Part shown: positions 8,948-16,937 of the stretch, piece by piece | Layout of the letters: each line of letters opens with the position of its first letter | Position numbering within the stretch: the stretch's first letter is position 1 | Assembly: GCF_003205515.1 (NCBI RefSeq) | Contig: NZ_KZ826494.1 | Coordinates: forward strand, 1 to 42,033 | Origin: Litorivita pollutaquae | GTDB taxonomy: Bacteria > Pseudomonadota > Alphaproteobacteria > Rhodobacterales > Rhodobacteraceae | Direction of reading: 5' to 3' | Length of the DNA: 42,033 nucleotides | Translations under genes and position numbers: made by a program | Notes under the pieces: generated by a model | Told to the model about the DNA's origin: nothing | The model's database searches: none | What the model saw: only the letters and a program-made list of their open reading frames with translations

Positions 8948-9370
8948 TTGGAAACGCGGTCTGAGAAAACTCTGGAGCTGGCATACTTTCTGCTCTTGAG
9001 CTCTCCCGGAACGCCAATGTTCTCCCTGAACACCCTTCTCAAAGCCCCTTCATGGCATCAAGGTGTGATTGAAACAGGCGACCCAAGAATGGTCAATCGT
9101 CGCTCAGTCTCCTTCGAAGATGCACAACAAGTTCTTTCACACTCGCCACAGCCTCGCCTGCCCACTCTGCTCAGCATCCGCAAAAAGACACCTCAGCTGT
9201 GGCGCTCCGCGCCCATAACAGCAGTGGAGTACGATGAGGGAGTTTTAAAAATCCACAGATCTGCAGCGGGCGCCACATTATGCGCACTCGCAAATCTCTC
9301 AAGGGAAGCCAAAACCGTACCCCTTCATTCCGGAAGTGTCCGTCGTCATATAAAGTTGGACCAAGCTTAG
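8948..9370 (+). pseudogene. Remnant resembling the C-terminus of a GH13 sugar phosphorylase
   Basis: A 140-residue frame opening at a TTG with no ribosome site. It reads LLLSSPGTPMFS, like the end of the GH13 barrel (LLLSLPGTPxxY). Next come DPRMVNRRSVSFEDAQQVL and LLSIRKKTPQLW, which resemble the C-terminal part of sucrose or glucosylglycerate phosphorylases. ATLCALANLSREAKTVPL then matches the beta-sandwich tail of GH13 enzymes. All catalytic residues would lie upstream and are missing, and the frame is closed by a stop at 8918-8920. It is probably the surviving 3' end of a larger gene. The family call is by eye and moderately sure. Confidence 0.45.
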
Positions 9371-9371
9371 T

Positions 9372-9956
9372 TCACGTCCCCGAGAGATCGTCACAAGTGG
9401 GGATTGATGCAGACGTCAGTAGATCGTTCATCCGGTCCAGAAGTGCCTCTTCCGTTTCAGGCGCGAGGATGTCGAATTCAAACAGGGAAAAGGCCCGCAT
9501 GCCTTCAAGTGCAAGAAGCACGATCATCGCAAGCTCGGGGTCGTTTGATTCGCGCTGCAATGTGTCGAGGATGGCCTGTTGATGGCGGCGGACGGGGTCA
9601 AGAAGATTGGAATGTTCGGCTAGGACCGCGAAAATTCCCGACGAGGCGGGCGTCGGCTCTTGTCGTTCATCGCGATGCGCGGCGATCAAGGCCTGCGCCA
9701 GCCGATTCTGTCCAGCCTCCGGCATATGATGCTCAATCCGCTCGGCGGTTTTTTCGACGTGAAAGCTGACGATGGCAGCCAGCATCTCGGCCTTGGTGTG
9801 AAAATGATACAGCACCCCGCCCTTGGACAATCCGGCCCTGACCGCCACTTCTGCTATGGAGATATGGCGCGGTCCTCGTTCTGCGGCTAGATCGCGCGCG
9901 GCGGCGATAATTCGGTTGCGCGTCTTCATTTTCGAAGATGTGATGGTCTTTGACAT
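9372..9956 (-). CDS. TetR/AcrR-family repressor next to RND efflux genes
   Basis: A 194-residue TetR-type regulator. The N-terminal helix-turn-helix reads ISIAEVAVRAGLSKGGVLYH, with the following FHTKAEMLAAIV helix. The C-terminal ligand domain is variable, as usual. The frame extends 28 codons upstream, but the ATG at 9956 has a strong AAGGAGG five to six bases ahead and starts the protein just before the DNA-binding domain. It is divergent from the RND adaptor gene, and a perfect palindrome at 9973-9988 between them is the obvious operator. It probably represses the pump and itself. Confidence 0.92.
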   Translation of the reverse strand: MSKTITSSKMKTRNRIIAAARDLAAERGPRHISIAEVAVRAGLSKGGVLYHFHTKAEMLAAIVSFHVEKTAERIEHHMPEAGQNRLAQALIAAHRDERQEPTPASSGIFAVLAEHSNLLDPVRRHQQAILDTLQRESNDPELAMIVLLALEGMRAFSLFEFDILAPETEEALLDRMNDLLTSASIPTCDDLSGT

Positions 9957-9972
9957 GCCCCCTCCTTGACAA

Positions 9973-9988
9973 TACCGTCCGGACGGTA
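9973..9988. promoter_or_regulatory. 16-bp perfect palindrome, probable TetR operator
   Basis: TACCGTCCGGACGGTA is perfectly self-complementary and lies 17 bases upstream of the tetR start and 67 bases upstream of the efflux adaptor start. TTGAC(A) immediately precedes it on the plus strand, so a bound repressor would cover the pump promoter. ACCG(T/A)CC-type palindromes are a common TetR-family operator form. Confidence 0.75.
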
Positions 9989-10054
9989 CAGTGAAGCGCG
10001 CACCCGCCGCAAGGCCTCTCTCGTAGGTCCGGCACCACATCGACAGGATTCCAC

Positions 10055-11299
10055 ATGATCAAACGTCTCATTATCGCCGTTATCGTCCTTGGCCTGATTG
10101 GCGTGGGCGTCGTGGGCTTCAACATGTTCCGTGACAACATGATCGCGGATATCTTTGCCAATCGTTCTGCGCCTGCTGTGCCCGTGTCGACGGTGATCGC
10201 TGACACCGGAGAATGGGCGCCGGGGCTTGAGGCAATCGGCACGGTCTATGCGGCGCGGGGCATCGAATTATCGGTCGAGGCGGGCGGTATCGTACGCGAG
10301 GTGAATTTCCGGGCCAACCAGAGGGTTGAAGAGGGGCAGGTCCTGCTGACGATTTCGGATACCATCGAGTTGGCGCAAAAGGCTGCGGCCGTAGCGGCGC
10401 AGCAACTGGCACAACAATCGCTGGACCGTGTGACCTCGCTTGGTGAACGGGGTGTGGCCGCCAGTTCAGCAGTGCAGGAGGCGCAGGCGAACCTGTCCTC
10501 GGCCAAAGCGCAGGTGAAGCAGATTCAGGCGCAGATCGACCAGAAGGTCATCAAAGCGCCGTTCAGCGGCGAGATAGGCATTCCGCAAGTCGAGGTCGGC
10601 GAATTCGTTTCGACCGGGGCGCAGATCGCGACGCTTCAGGATACTTCGACGCTTCGGGTCGATTTTTCGCTGCCCGAACAACAGCTCCCGCGCATCAAGG
10701 CCGGTCAGCAGGTCGAAGTGACGTCCGAGGCGGGCGCTTTGGCGCGCGGTCGCATCACCGCGATCGAGCCGCAGATCGATCCGGTGACGCGTCTGGTGTC
10801 GATCCGGGCCGAATTGGACGATTTCGACAGTGGGCTAAATCCCGGTCAGTTCGTGCGCGTCCGCATTTCCCTGCCGGTTGAGGATGGCGTGATTGCGCTG
10901 CCCCAGACGGCAGTGGTGGCCAGCCTTTACGGCGATCATGTCTACAAGGTCGTTTCCAATAACAAGGACGGCGAGGATGCGGGCTTTGTCACCCGGCAGG
11001 TGTTCGTCGAAACCGGCCTGCACCAGGATGACCGGGTCGAGGTGACGAAAGGTGTCGCACCCGGCGACCGGATCGTCATAGCGGGGCAGAACAGGTTGTC
11101 GAGTGGCAGCCCCGTGACCCTGTCCGAGGCCGCCGCGGCCGAAAAGGGCGATTCATCGCAGGCGAAAAAGGATGAAGCACCGCAGGCGGATGCGAACGAC
11201 ACGCCAAAGGTCGACACAGCCGACGCCGGCAACGCTGCGGCGCTTGACACGCATGCAGACGAGGCGACCAAAGCCATCGAAGCGGAGGCCTCGGAATGA
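10055..11299 (+). CDS. RND efflux periplasmic adaptor (membrane fusion protein)
   Basis: A 414-residue adaptor linking an inner-membrane RND pump to an outer-membrane channel. The N-terminus is a single hydrophobic segment (LIIAVIVLGLIGVGVVGF) that anchors it or acts as an uncleaved signal. A lipoyl half-motif follows (GIVREVNFRANQRVEEGQVL), then a coiled-coil hairpin at about residues 105-160 and the second lipoyl half KAPFSGEIGIPQVEVGEFV. The beta-barrel domain has GQQVEVTSEAG and GLNPGQFVRVRISLP. The last 50 residues are Ala/Asp/Glu-rich and of low complexity. Its stop overlaps the pump gene by 4 bases. No outer-membrane partner is encoded here. Confidence 0.95.
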   Translation: MIKRLIIAVIVLGLIGVGVVGFNMFRDNMIADIFANRSAPAVPVSTVIADTGEWAPGLEAIGTVYAARGIELSVEAGGIVREVNFRANQRVEEGQVLLTISDTIELAQKAAAVAAQQLAQQSLDRVTSLGERGVAASSAVQEAQANLSSAKAQVKQIQAQIDQKVIKAPFSGEIGIPQVEVGEFVSTGAQIATLQDTSTLRVDFSLPEQQLPRIKAGQQVEVTSEAGALARGRITAIEPQIDPVTRLVSIRAELDDFDSGLNPGQFVRVRISLPVEDGVIALPQTAVVASLYGDHVYKVVSNNKDGEDAGFVTRQVFVETGLHQDDRVEVTKGVAPGDRIVIAGQNRLSSGSPVTLSEAAAAEKGDSSQAKKDEAPQADANDTPKVDTADAGNAAALDTHADEATKAIEAEASE

Positions 11300-14200
11300 G
11301 CCTTCCAGAGCTTTTCACCCGCCGCCCGGTCCTATCGACGGTTCTGGGCGCGCTTATCATGCTGTTGGGTCTGCAAGGTTTGCTTGACCTGCCGGTCCGT
11401 CAATACCCCGAGGTGGAAGAGACGGTCATCACGATCAACACCATCTATCCGGGTGCCAGTGCGGATCTCATACAAGGATTTATCACCGCCCCCATTGCCT
11501 CGGCGGTCTCGACCACCGAAAATCTCGCCTATGTGACCTCGGCCAGCCGTCCGTCGTCGTCTTCGGTGACGGTGAATATGGAACTGGGTGCCAACCCTGA
11601 CATCGCGCTGACCGAAGTCATGTCCAAGGTGCAACAGGTGCGGGGTGCCCTGCCGGGCGAAGCCGAGGATCCGGTGATCGTCAAGGGCACCGGTCAGCAG
11701 TTCGCGATCATGTATCTGGCGTTTCAGAACCCGCAAATGTCGCCGGAAGAACTGACCGAGTATCTGGAAAGGGTGATCCGGCCCCGCATGTCCACAATCA
11801 ACGGCGTTGCCGAAGTGCAGATCCTCGGTGCCGCAAAATACGCAATGCGGGTCTGGATCGATCCGGTGCGCCTTGCCAGCCGCGGTGTGACCGCGTCCGA
11901 GCTGATGGCGGCGATCAACGCGTCCAACTTCCTTTCCGCGCCCGGAAAGACCCAAAACGACGATGTGACTTATTCGATCACATTGCGTTCGACGCTTCAG
12001 ACGCCTGAAGCCTTTGGTGCGCTGCCGATTTCAGGCAAGGGTGACGATGTTGTGCGGCTGCGCGATGTCGCCGACGTGGAATTGGCCGCCGAAAGCACCG
12101 ATACCAGGGTGCGCTTCAACGGCGAAGCCGGTACGTTTGTTGGCATCTTCCCCACACCATCAGCCAACCCCTTGGACGTGGCGGGTGGGGTGCTGGATGA
12201 ATTACCCGAAATCCGCGACAGCCTGCCGGAAGGCATGGATGTGTCGCTGGTTTACGATTCGACCGAAACGATCAGTGCCTCCATCGAAGAGGTGTTCAAG
12301 ACCATCGCCGAAGCGGTCGGTATCGTGATCATCGTGATCCTGCTCTTTCTCGGTTCGTTCCGCTCTGTCCTGATGCCCATGGTCACGCTCCCGCTGTCGC
12401 TTGTGGGTGTGTGTTTCTTTCTGGCCGCAATGGGTTATTCGATTAACCTTTTGTCTTTGCTGGCGATGGTGTTGGCCATCGGGCTCGTGGTGGATGATGC
12501 GATCATCGTGGTCGAGAACATCCACCGTCATATCGACGATGGCATGAAGCCGCTGGAGGGTGCGATCAAGGGGATGCAGGAAATCTGGCTCCCCATTATC
12601 GCGATGTCTCTGACGCTGGTGGCGGTGTTTGTGCCCATCGGCTTTGCTGGCGGGCTGACTGGATCGCTTTTCCGCGAATTTGCCTTCACTCTGGCGGGAG
12701 CGGTCCTGATTTCTGGGGTCGTGGCGCTGACCATCACGCCGATGATGTCGGCGCGTCTGCTCAAGGGAGGTGGGCACAGCCGGTTCCAGAAGATCGTCGA
12801 CGGCACATCGGACAAGGTGTCGGCATGGTTCGGGCGGCGGGTAGATACCTCACTGGATTATCGCCCCGTGACGCTTTTGGTGGTGGTTTCGCTGACGGCT
12901 TTAACCGGATTCATGTTCGTCAAAACATCGGGCGAACTGGCTCCGGAAGAAGACGCCGGCGCGCTGTTTTCTCTGATGACGGCACCGCGTTATGCGACGA
13001 GCGATTATACCAGCCGTTATGCCAACCAGGTCGAGGAGCGCACAGACGACCTCGAAGAGGTGCGCGATAAGTTCTCGATCGTCGGTCTGGGCGGGGCGAC
13101 CAACACCGGGTTTGCGGTCTGGGCGCTCAAGGATTGGGGCGACCGCGAGCGCAGCCAGCAAGAGGTGCAACAGGATATTCAGGCGCGTATCAGCAGCGTC
13201 GACGGGGTCGAGGCTCTGGTCTTCTCCCCGCCCTCCCTACCGGGGGCCGGGGGTGGCTTGCCCATCTCGGTTGTTCTGCAATCGACGGATGATTCCAGCC
13301 GGGTCTATGAGGTCGCCGAGGAAATCCGCCAGAAAGCACAGGCTTCGGGGCGGTTCATTGTGGTGCAAAACTCGCTGTCCTTCGATGCACCGCAGGTGAC
13401 CGTGACCATAGACCGCGAACGCGCAGCGGCGCTGAACGTGCCGATCCGGGATGTGGGGACGACACTGGCTGTGTTGGTCGGTGGCGGCGCGATCAGCAAG
13501 TTCGACCGCGATTCCCAAAGTTACGATGTCATAACTCAGGTGCCGCAGGATTTTCGATCGAATCCCGAACAGTTGGGCGATTACTTCATCCGCTCGGCAA
13601 GCGGCGCGGTCATTCCTCTTTCATCGGTGATTGAGGTGTCCACAAACGCGGCCCCGGCGGCGATCGAGCAGTTCGACCAGCTGAATTCGACCACCCTCTC
13701 GGCCTTGCCGTTGCCGGGGGTCACCACTGGTGAGGGGCTCGCAACGCTGGTGGACATCATCCGCGAAGACCTGCCGGATTCATTCTTCGTCGATTATGCT
13801 GGACAGTCCCGGTTGGAGGTCGAACAGGGCAACACCATTCTGGTCGCGTTCGCTGCGGCCCTGATCGTGATTTACCTGCTGTTGGCCGCCCAATTCGAGA
13901 GCTTCCGCGATCCGTTGATTATTCTGATGTCGGTGCCGATGTCGATCTTTGGTGCGATCTTGCCGCTAAATCTCGGGCTAGGGACGTTGAACATCTATAC
14001 GCAGGTCGGCCTGATTACCCTGATCGGGATCATCACCAAGCATGGTATCCTTCTGGTCGAATTCGCCAACCAGCGCCGAGACACAGGCATGTCGATCCGC
14101 GAGGCGATCGTCGACTCCGCCAAAGTGCGCTTGCGCCCGATCCTGATGACAACAGCGGCCCTTGCCGTGGCAATGGTTCCGCTGATGACAGCCGCCGGTG

Positions 14201-14331
14201 CCGGCGCCGGGGCGCGTCAGGCAATGGGTTTGGTGATCTTCACGGGGCTGGTGATCGGCACGCTGTTCACACTTTTCGTCGTGCCGATGTTCTATACATA
14301 TATCTCGGCCAAAGACCGCAAGGAGGTCTGA
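11296..14331 (+). CDS. RND multidrug efflux permease (HAE-1 / AcrB family)
   Basis: A 1011-residue proton-driven efflux pump, the usual length. The N-terminal FTRRPVLSTVLGALIMLLG helix and the GLVVDDAIIVVENIHRH motif near residues 395-411 carry the two proton-relay aspartates of helix 4. GIITKHGILLVEFANQ near residues 911-926 carries the helix-10 lysine. Two large periplasmic loops follow helices 1 and 7, as in the family. It lies in an operon with the adaptor and is probably repressed by the divergent TetR protein. The substrate range cannot be predicted. The nearest relatives are probably the shorter HAE-1 pumps (about 1010-1030 residues). Confidence 0.95.
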   Translation: MSLPELFTRRPVLSTVLGALIMLLGLQGLLDLPVRQYPEVEETVITINTIYPGASADLIQGFITAPIASAVSTTENLAYVTSASRPSSSSVTVNMELGANPDIALTEVMSKVQQVRGALPGEAEDPVIVKGTGQQFAIMYLAFQNPQMSPEELTEYLERVIRPRMSTINGVAEVQILGAAKYAMRVWIDPVRLASRGVTASELMAAINASNFLSAPGKTQNDDVTYSITLRSTLQTPEAFGALPISGKGDDVVRLRDVADVELAAESTDTRVRFNGEAGTFVGIFPTPSANPLDVAGGVLDELPEIRDSLPEGMDVSLVYDSTETISASIEEVFKTIAEAVGIVIIVILLFLGSFRSVLMPMVTLPLSLVGVCFFLAAMGYSINLLSLLAMVLAIGLVVDDAIIVVENIHRHIDDGMKPLEGAIKGMQEIWLPIIAMSLTLVAVFVPIGFAGGLTGSLFREFAFTLAGAVLISGVVALTITPMMSARLLKGGGHSRFQKIVDGTSDKVSAWFGRRVDTSLDYRPVTLLVVVSLTALTGFMFVKTSGELAPEEDAGALFSLMTAPRYATSDYTSRYANQVEERTDDLEEVRDKFSIVGLGGATNTGFAVWALKDWGDRERSQQEVQQDIQARISSVDGVEALVFSPPSLPGAGGGLPISVVLQSTDDSSRVYEVAEEIRQKAQASGRFIVVQNSLSFDAPQVTVTIDRERAAALNVPIRDVGTTLAVLVGGGAISKFDRDSQSYDVITQVPQDFRSNPEQLGDYFIRSASGAVIPLSSVIEVSTNAAPAAIEQFDQLNSTTLSALPLPGVTTGEGLATLVDIIREDLPDSFFVDYAGQSRLEVEQGNTILVAFAAALIVIYLLLAAQFESFRDPLIILMSVPMSIFGAILPLNLGLGTLNIYTQVGLITLIGIITKHGILLVEFANQRRDTGMSIREAIVDSAKVRLRPILMTTAALAVAMVPLMTAAGAGAGARQAMGLVIFTGLVIGTLFTLFVVPMFYTYISAKDRKEV

Positions 14332-14593
14332 AACGGGCGGAGCGAATATTGCGAAAAACGGTCTGGTGCATGAACGCGGTCTCAGCCAAAGGGGCCGCGT
14401 TTGGACGCAACATGCGCCGCATCCCTGCAATCTTTTGGGCTGCAACGAGTGACCGTTTTATAACCGGTTCATCGACCTTGCCGATATTCACCTGTCCATG
14501 GCCACCGGCTTGCCAGCAGATGCAGCCGTGGCCACGACACCGATGGCCATCAATGCGTTGTCCGATAGCCTGCGTTCGCATGATCACGTAGCC
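14332..14593 (+). pseudogene. Decayed reading frame of unknown origin after the RND pump
   Basis: Directly after the pump stop, the frame starting at 14333 reads GANIAKNGLVHERGLSQRGR, and a further 20 or so residues to a TGA. It then continues as PFYNRFIDLADIHLSMATGL followed by ADAAVATTPMAINALSDSLR before its final stop at 14591-14593. One internal stop in an otherwise protein-like frame suggests a decayed gene or gene tail. I do not recognise the family, and the frame may be chance. Confidence 0.25.
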
Positions 14594-14614
14594 TGAGCGG
14601 GTGCGCTCAGTTTT
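14593..14614 (+). terminator. Hairpin terminator downstream of the RND operon
   Basis: CTGAGCG (14593-14599), a GGTG loop and CGCTCAG (14604-14610) form a perfect 7-bp stem followed by TTTT. It lies 260 bases after the pump stop and would end rightward transcription. Confidence 0.5.
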
Positions 14615-14777
14615 CCTGACGGTCTTTGTGATGACCTTGGGGCGATCGATCTGAATTCTCTGCTCAACTCGCTGCCTTCACCAAACTCGAAGTGTTTCTT
14701 CGGCTCTTGCTAGCCCCTCTTGACGGCAAGCCTTGACGGATGCCCATAGTGCCACCAGGCGCGAGGTTCGGTCTAGG

Positions 14778-15035
14778 TGACCTGCTCCCCTGAAAAGTCC
14801 GGCGCTTAAGGTTAGTCTGTTGTCCAACTAAGGAGACAGACTATGAAGAGAAGCCGTTTTAGCGAAGAAAAGATCATAGGTATCTTGAAGAAGCATCAGG
14901 CTGGGCTTGGAGCGAAGGCGCTGTGCCGCAAGCATGGGGTCAGCGAACCAACGGTGGTCGCTCGACGTCGTGTCTGACTGCCTGCCCTGTGGCCGCAGGT
15001 TCCGTATTCTGAATGTGCTCGGCGACTTCATATTT
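14778..15035 (+). mobile_element. Left end and truncated orfA/orfB of an IS407-like IS3-family element
   Basis: TGACCTGCTCCCC at 14778-14790 begins an inverted repeat whose partner lies at 26750-26786. An ATG at 14844 with AAGGAG ahead opens the typical OrfA N-terminus MKRSRFSEEKIIGILKKHQA, followed by GLGAKALCRKHGVSEPTV. OrfA is cut there. The sequence jumps in another frame to RWSLDVVSDCLPCGRRFRIL, followed by NVLGDF, the part of OrfB that holds the first catalytic Asp. Several hundred bases of the element are therefore deleted. It is non-functional. Confidence 0.85.
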
Positions 15036-15230
15036 CACACGCGACGCTGCAAGGCGAGACGTGTTCGAATATATCGAGATGTTTTAAAACCCGATATGCA
15101 AGCACACCAACAACGGCATGCTGTCGCCAGTTGATTATGAAACGGAACAAAGGAAAATGAACGAAGCAAGCGTTTAGGGTACCAGGGGCTCCTCATTTGG
15201 GGGGCGTACAAAAGCGGCAAAGGTCCACTT
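15036..15230 (+). mobile_element. 3' remnant of a second IS3-family element with right end
   Basis: After the IS407-like piece the frame reads RRDVFEYIEMF, a TAA stop, then NPICKHTNNGMLSPVDYETE and a short tail to the TAG at 15175-15177. This is the C-terminal end of a different IS3-family OrfB, in which the usual Tyr codon of FYNP has become a stop. The string at 15206-15230 matches 21 of 25 bases of the IS right end at 104-128. Two different elements are thus fused here, probably by nested insertion followed by deletion. Confidence 0.65.
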
Positions 15231-15317
15231 GGCGTTATCGAGAACATTGATCGTCTCAGCGAGGGTGATGTTATAGAAGAGCCTTGCGCTGCCGACCGAT
15301 GGCCTGATCGCAGATCT

Positions 15318-15932
15318 TCAGCGCCTCAATCCCTGAATGAAGGAACGTTTAAACTGGTCGGATATGTCGGATGCAGGTGTCGGCGTTGAACCACGGTTCC
15401 AATAGGGCACCCAGTTGAGCGCACCAAAGATTGCCGCAGACGTCAGGCGAGGGTCGCAGGTTTCACGTATCTCGCCCGCCTCGATCCCTTCGGTCACCGC
15501 CTTGCGGATCAACCGATCCAATTGCTGTTTTGTGGCTCGAAGTTCAACGCGGACCTCGTCGGTCAGCATGTTCTCGCGGGTTAACACCAGACAAGCTCCG
15601 AGATCCGTCGCGATCCAGCGGGCGTATGCGTCGATGATCACCTCGATCGTGTCAACCGCGCTGCACGTGTCATTCTCGACCGTCCAGGCGATGCGTTCGA
15701 GTGCCTGTATGCTCTGGCGTAGTGCCTCCGCCAGGATCTCGTCCTTACATTGGACATAGTAGTAAATCGTGCGCTTCGTGATCCCAAGAGATTTTGCCAA
15801 ATCGTCGAGCGAGGTTTTCTCGAATCCGTTCTCGTTAAAGAGGCGTACACCAGTTTCGATGACTGCCTGACGTTTCTTGCGTCTCTGAGCTTCGCGGCTT
15901 TCGACCACATCGTGCCATTGATCGTTACTCAT
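15318..15932 (-). CDS. TetR/AcrR-family regulator of the acyl-CoA/LIV gene cluster
   Basis: A 204-residue TetR-type protein. The helix-turn-helix is FEKTSLDDLAKSLGITKRTI followed by YYYVQCKDEILAEAL. The Y-Y-Y-V-x-x-K-D pattern is standard for the family. The C-terminal half (about residues 90-200) is the ligand pocket and resembles regulators of fatty-acid and aromatic degradation that sense CoA esters. It diverges from the catabolic cluster that begins at 16068, with repeated GTTACA/TGTAAC hexamers in between, and is the likely repressor of that cluster. Confidence 0.9.
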   Translation of the reverse strand: MSNDQWHDVVESREAQRRKKRQAVIETGVRLFNENGFEKTSLDDLAKSLGITKRTIYYYVQCKDEILAEALRQSIQALERIAWTVENDTCSAVDTIEVIIDAYARWIATDLGACLVLTRENMLTDEVRVELRATKQQLDRLIRKAVTEGIEAGEIRETCDPRLTSAAIFGALNWVPYWNRGSTPTPASDISDQFKRSFIQGLRR

Positions 15933-15997
15933 CTCGTCAGCCCGCTTAGTCGTTTTGCCTTAGGAGAATATGCCGGAATTTGCCGAGAATGTAAAAC

Positions 15998-16069
15998 GTT
16001 ACACCGCTCGGTTACAAAAATTCGTTGACAGGAATCCGGTCGTGGGTGAGTGTAACTAAAGGGTGTAAT
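15998..16069. promoter_or_regulatory. Symmetric pairs of GTTACA / TGTAA(C/T) hexamers in the divergent promoter
   Basis: GTTACA occurs at 15998 and 16011 (13 bases apart). The inverse TGTAAC and TGTAAT occur at 16051 and 16064, again 13 bases apart. The block is therefore a spaced palindrome of two tandem half-site pairs, with a TTGACA -35-like sequence at 16025-16030 inside it. It lies between the divergent TetR gene and the thiolase remnant, so it is a candidate operator region. Confidence 0.4.
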
Positions 16070-16094
16070 GAACAACCTCAGGGGGAGCGAGAAA

Positions 16095-16480
16095 ATGGCC
16101 CAGAGCGTTTATGTCGCCGGAGTGGGGATGACGAGATTCAACAAGCTGGGGAACCATGATCCCTATCCCGTGTTCGGCGCGGCCGCTGTGCGCGATGCGC
16201 TGGCGGATTCGGGGGCAACGATGATGCGATCCCGCAGGCTTATGAGGAATATGTTTACGGCGACAGCACCTATGGTGGCAAGGTCGTGACCAACCCCTCG
16301 GGCGGTTTTCTGTCCATGGTGCACCCGTTGGGCGTGACCGGACTAGCGCAGTGTTACGAGTTGACTCACCAGCTGCGCGGCACCGCAGATGAGCGGCAGG
16401 TCGAGAGCGCGCGCACGGTGCTGCAACATAATCTTGGTCTTGGCGGTGCCTGCGTCATGACCGTGTATCAAGCAACTTAA
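16095..16480 (+). pseudogene. SCP2-type thiolase with frameshift and large internal deletion
   Basis: The reading starts MAQSVYVAGVGMTRFNKLGN with a GGGGGAGCG upstream, the N-terminus of a lipid-transfer-type thiolase. Around 16214 the frame shifts. The next frame gives [17 protein letters not shown], a thiolase stretch that should lead to the nucleophilic cysteine. It jumps instead at about 16271 to [20 protein letters not shown] and runs to the normal C-terminus. About 270-290 residues, including the active-site Cys, are missing from a protein normally near 395. The His loop is also altered ([10 protein letters not shown] for SKGHPLGATG). It is the first gene of the cluster and cannot make an active enzyme. 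Confidence 0.85.
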
Positions 16481-16494
16481 TGAGGGGGACAGGG

Positions 16495-16935
16495 ATGATT
16501 GACAAATCATACATCGGCCACAGCTTCGAGCCGTTCACGGTAGAGATCGAAAAAGGGCGGCTAAAGTTCTTTGCCCGCGCCACGGGGCAGAATGATCCGA
16601 TTTATCTGGATGAAAATGCCGCAAAGGCCGCAGGCTATTCCAGCCTGCCCGCTGCGCCGACCTTTCTGTTTTCGGTCGATCTGGAGCAGGACAACCCGAT
16701 GCAGTTTCTCGACATGCTCGGCGTCGATATCGCGCGTATCCTGCATGGCGAACAGGAGTTTGAATATCATCAGCCGATCTGCGCCGGTGACACCATCACG
16801 ATGCAATCGAGCATCGCCGATATTTACGACAAGAAGAACGGCGCGATGGATTTCGTCGTGCAGAAATTCAAAGCGACAAACCAGCGCGGTGAGCATGTTG
16901 CGGATATGATCCGCACGATTGTGGTGAGGAACTGA
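16495..16935 (+). CDS. MaoC-like hotdog dehydratase, N-terminal-type subunit
   Basis: A 146-residue single-hotdog protein of the FAS1-like/MaoC_dehydratase_N group. It starts IGHSFEPFTVEIEKGRLKFF and has the ARATGQNDPIYLDE segment that corresponds to the hydratase active-site loop, then AAPTFLFS. The start at 16495 is chosen over an in-frame start at 16480 because GAGGGGGACAGG precedes it. Such proteins commonly pair with a second MaoC protein to form a heteromeric enoyl-CoA hydratase, and one follows 2 bases downstream. It probably hydrates a bulky or branched enoyl-CoA. Confidence 0.85.
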   Translation: MIDKSYIGHSFEPFTVEIEKGRLKFFARATGQNDPIYLDENAAKAAGYSSLPAAPTFLFSVDLEQDNPMQFLDMLGVDIARILHGEQEFEYHQPICAGDTITMQSSIADIYDKKNGAMDFVVQKFKATNQRGEHVADMIRTIVVRN

Positions 16936-16937
16936 AT

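Noticed and set aside
15036-15330. A leftward frame reading NITLAETINVLDNAKWTFAAF and onward just after the TetR gene
   Set aside because: It is short, has no start or family match, and overlaps a sequence better explained as an IS right end.
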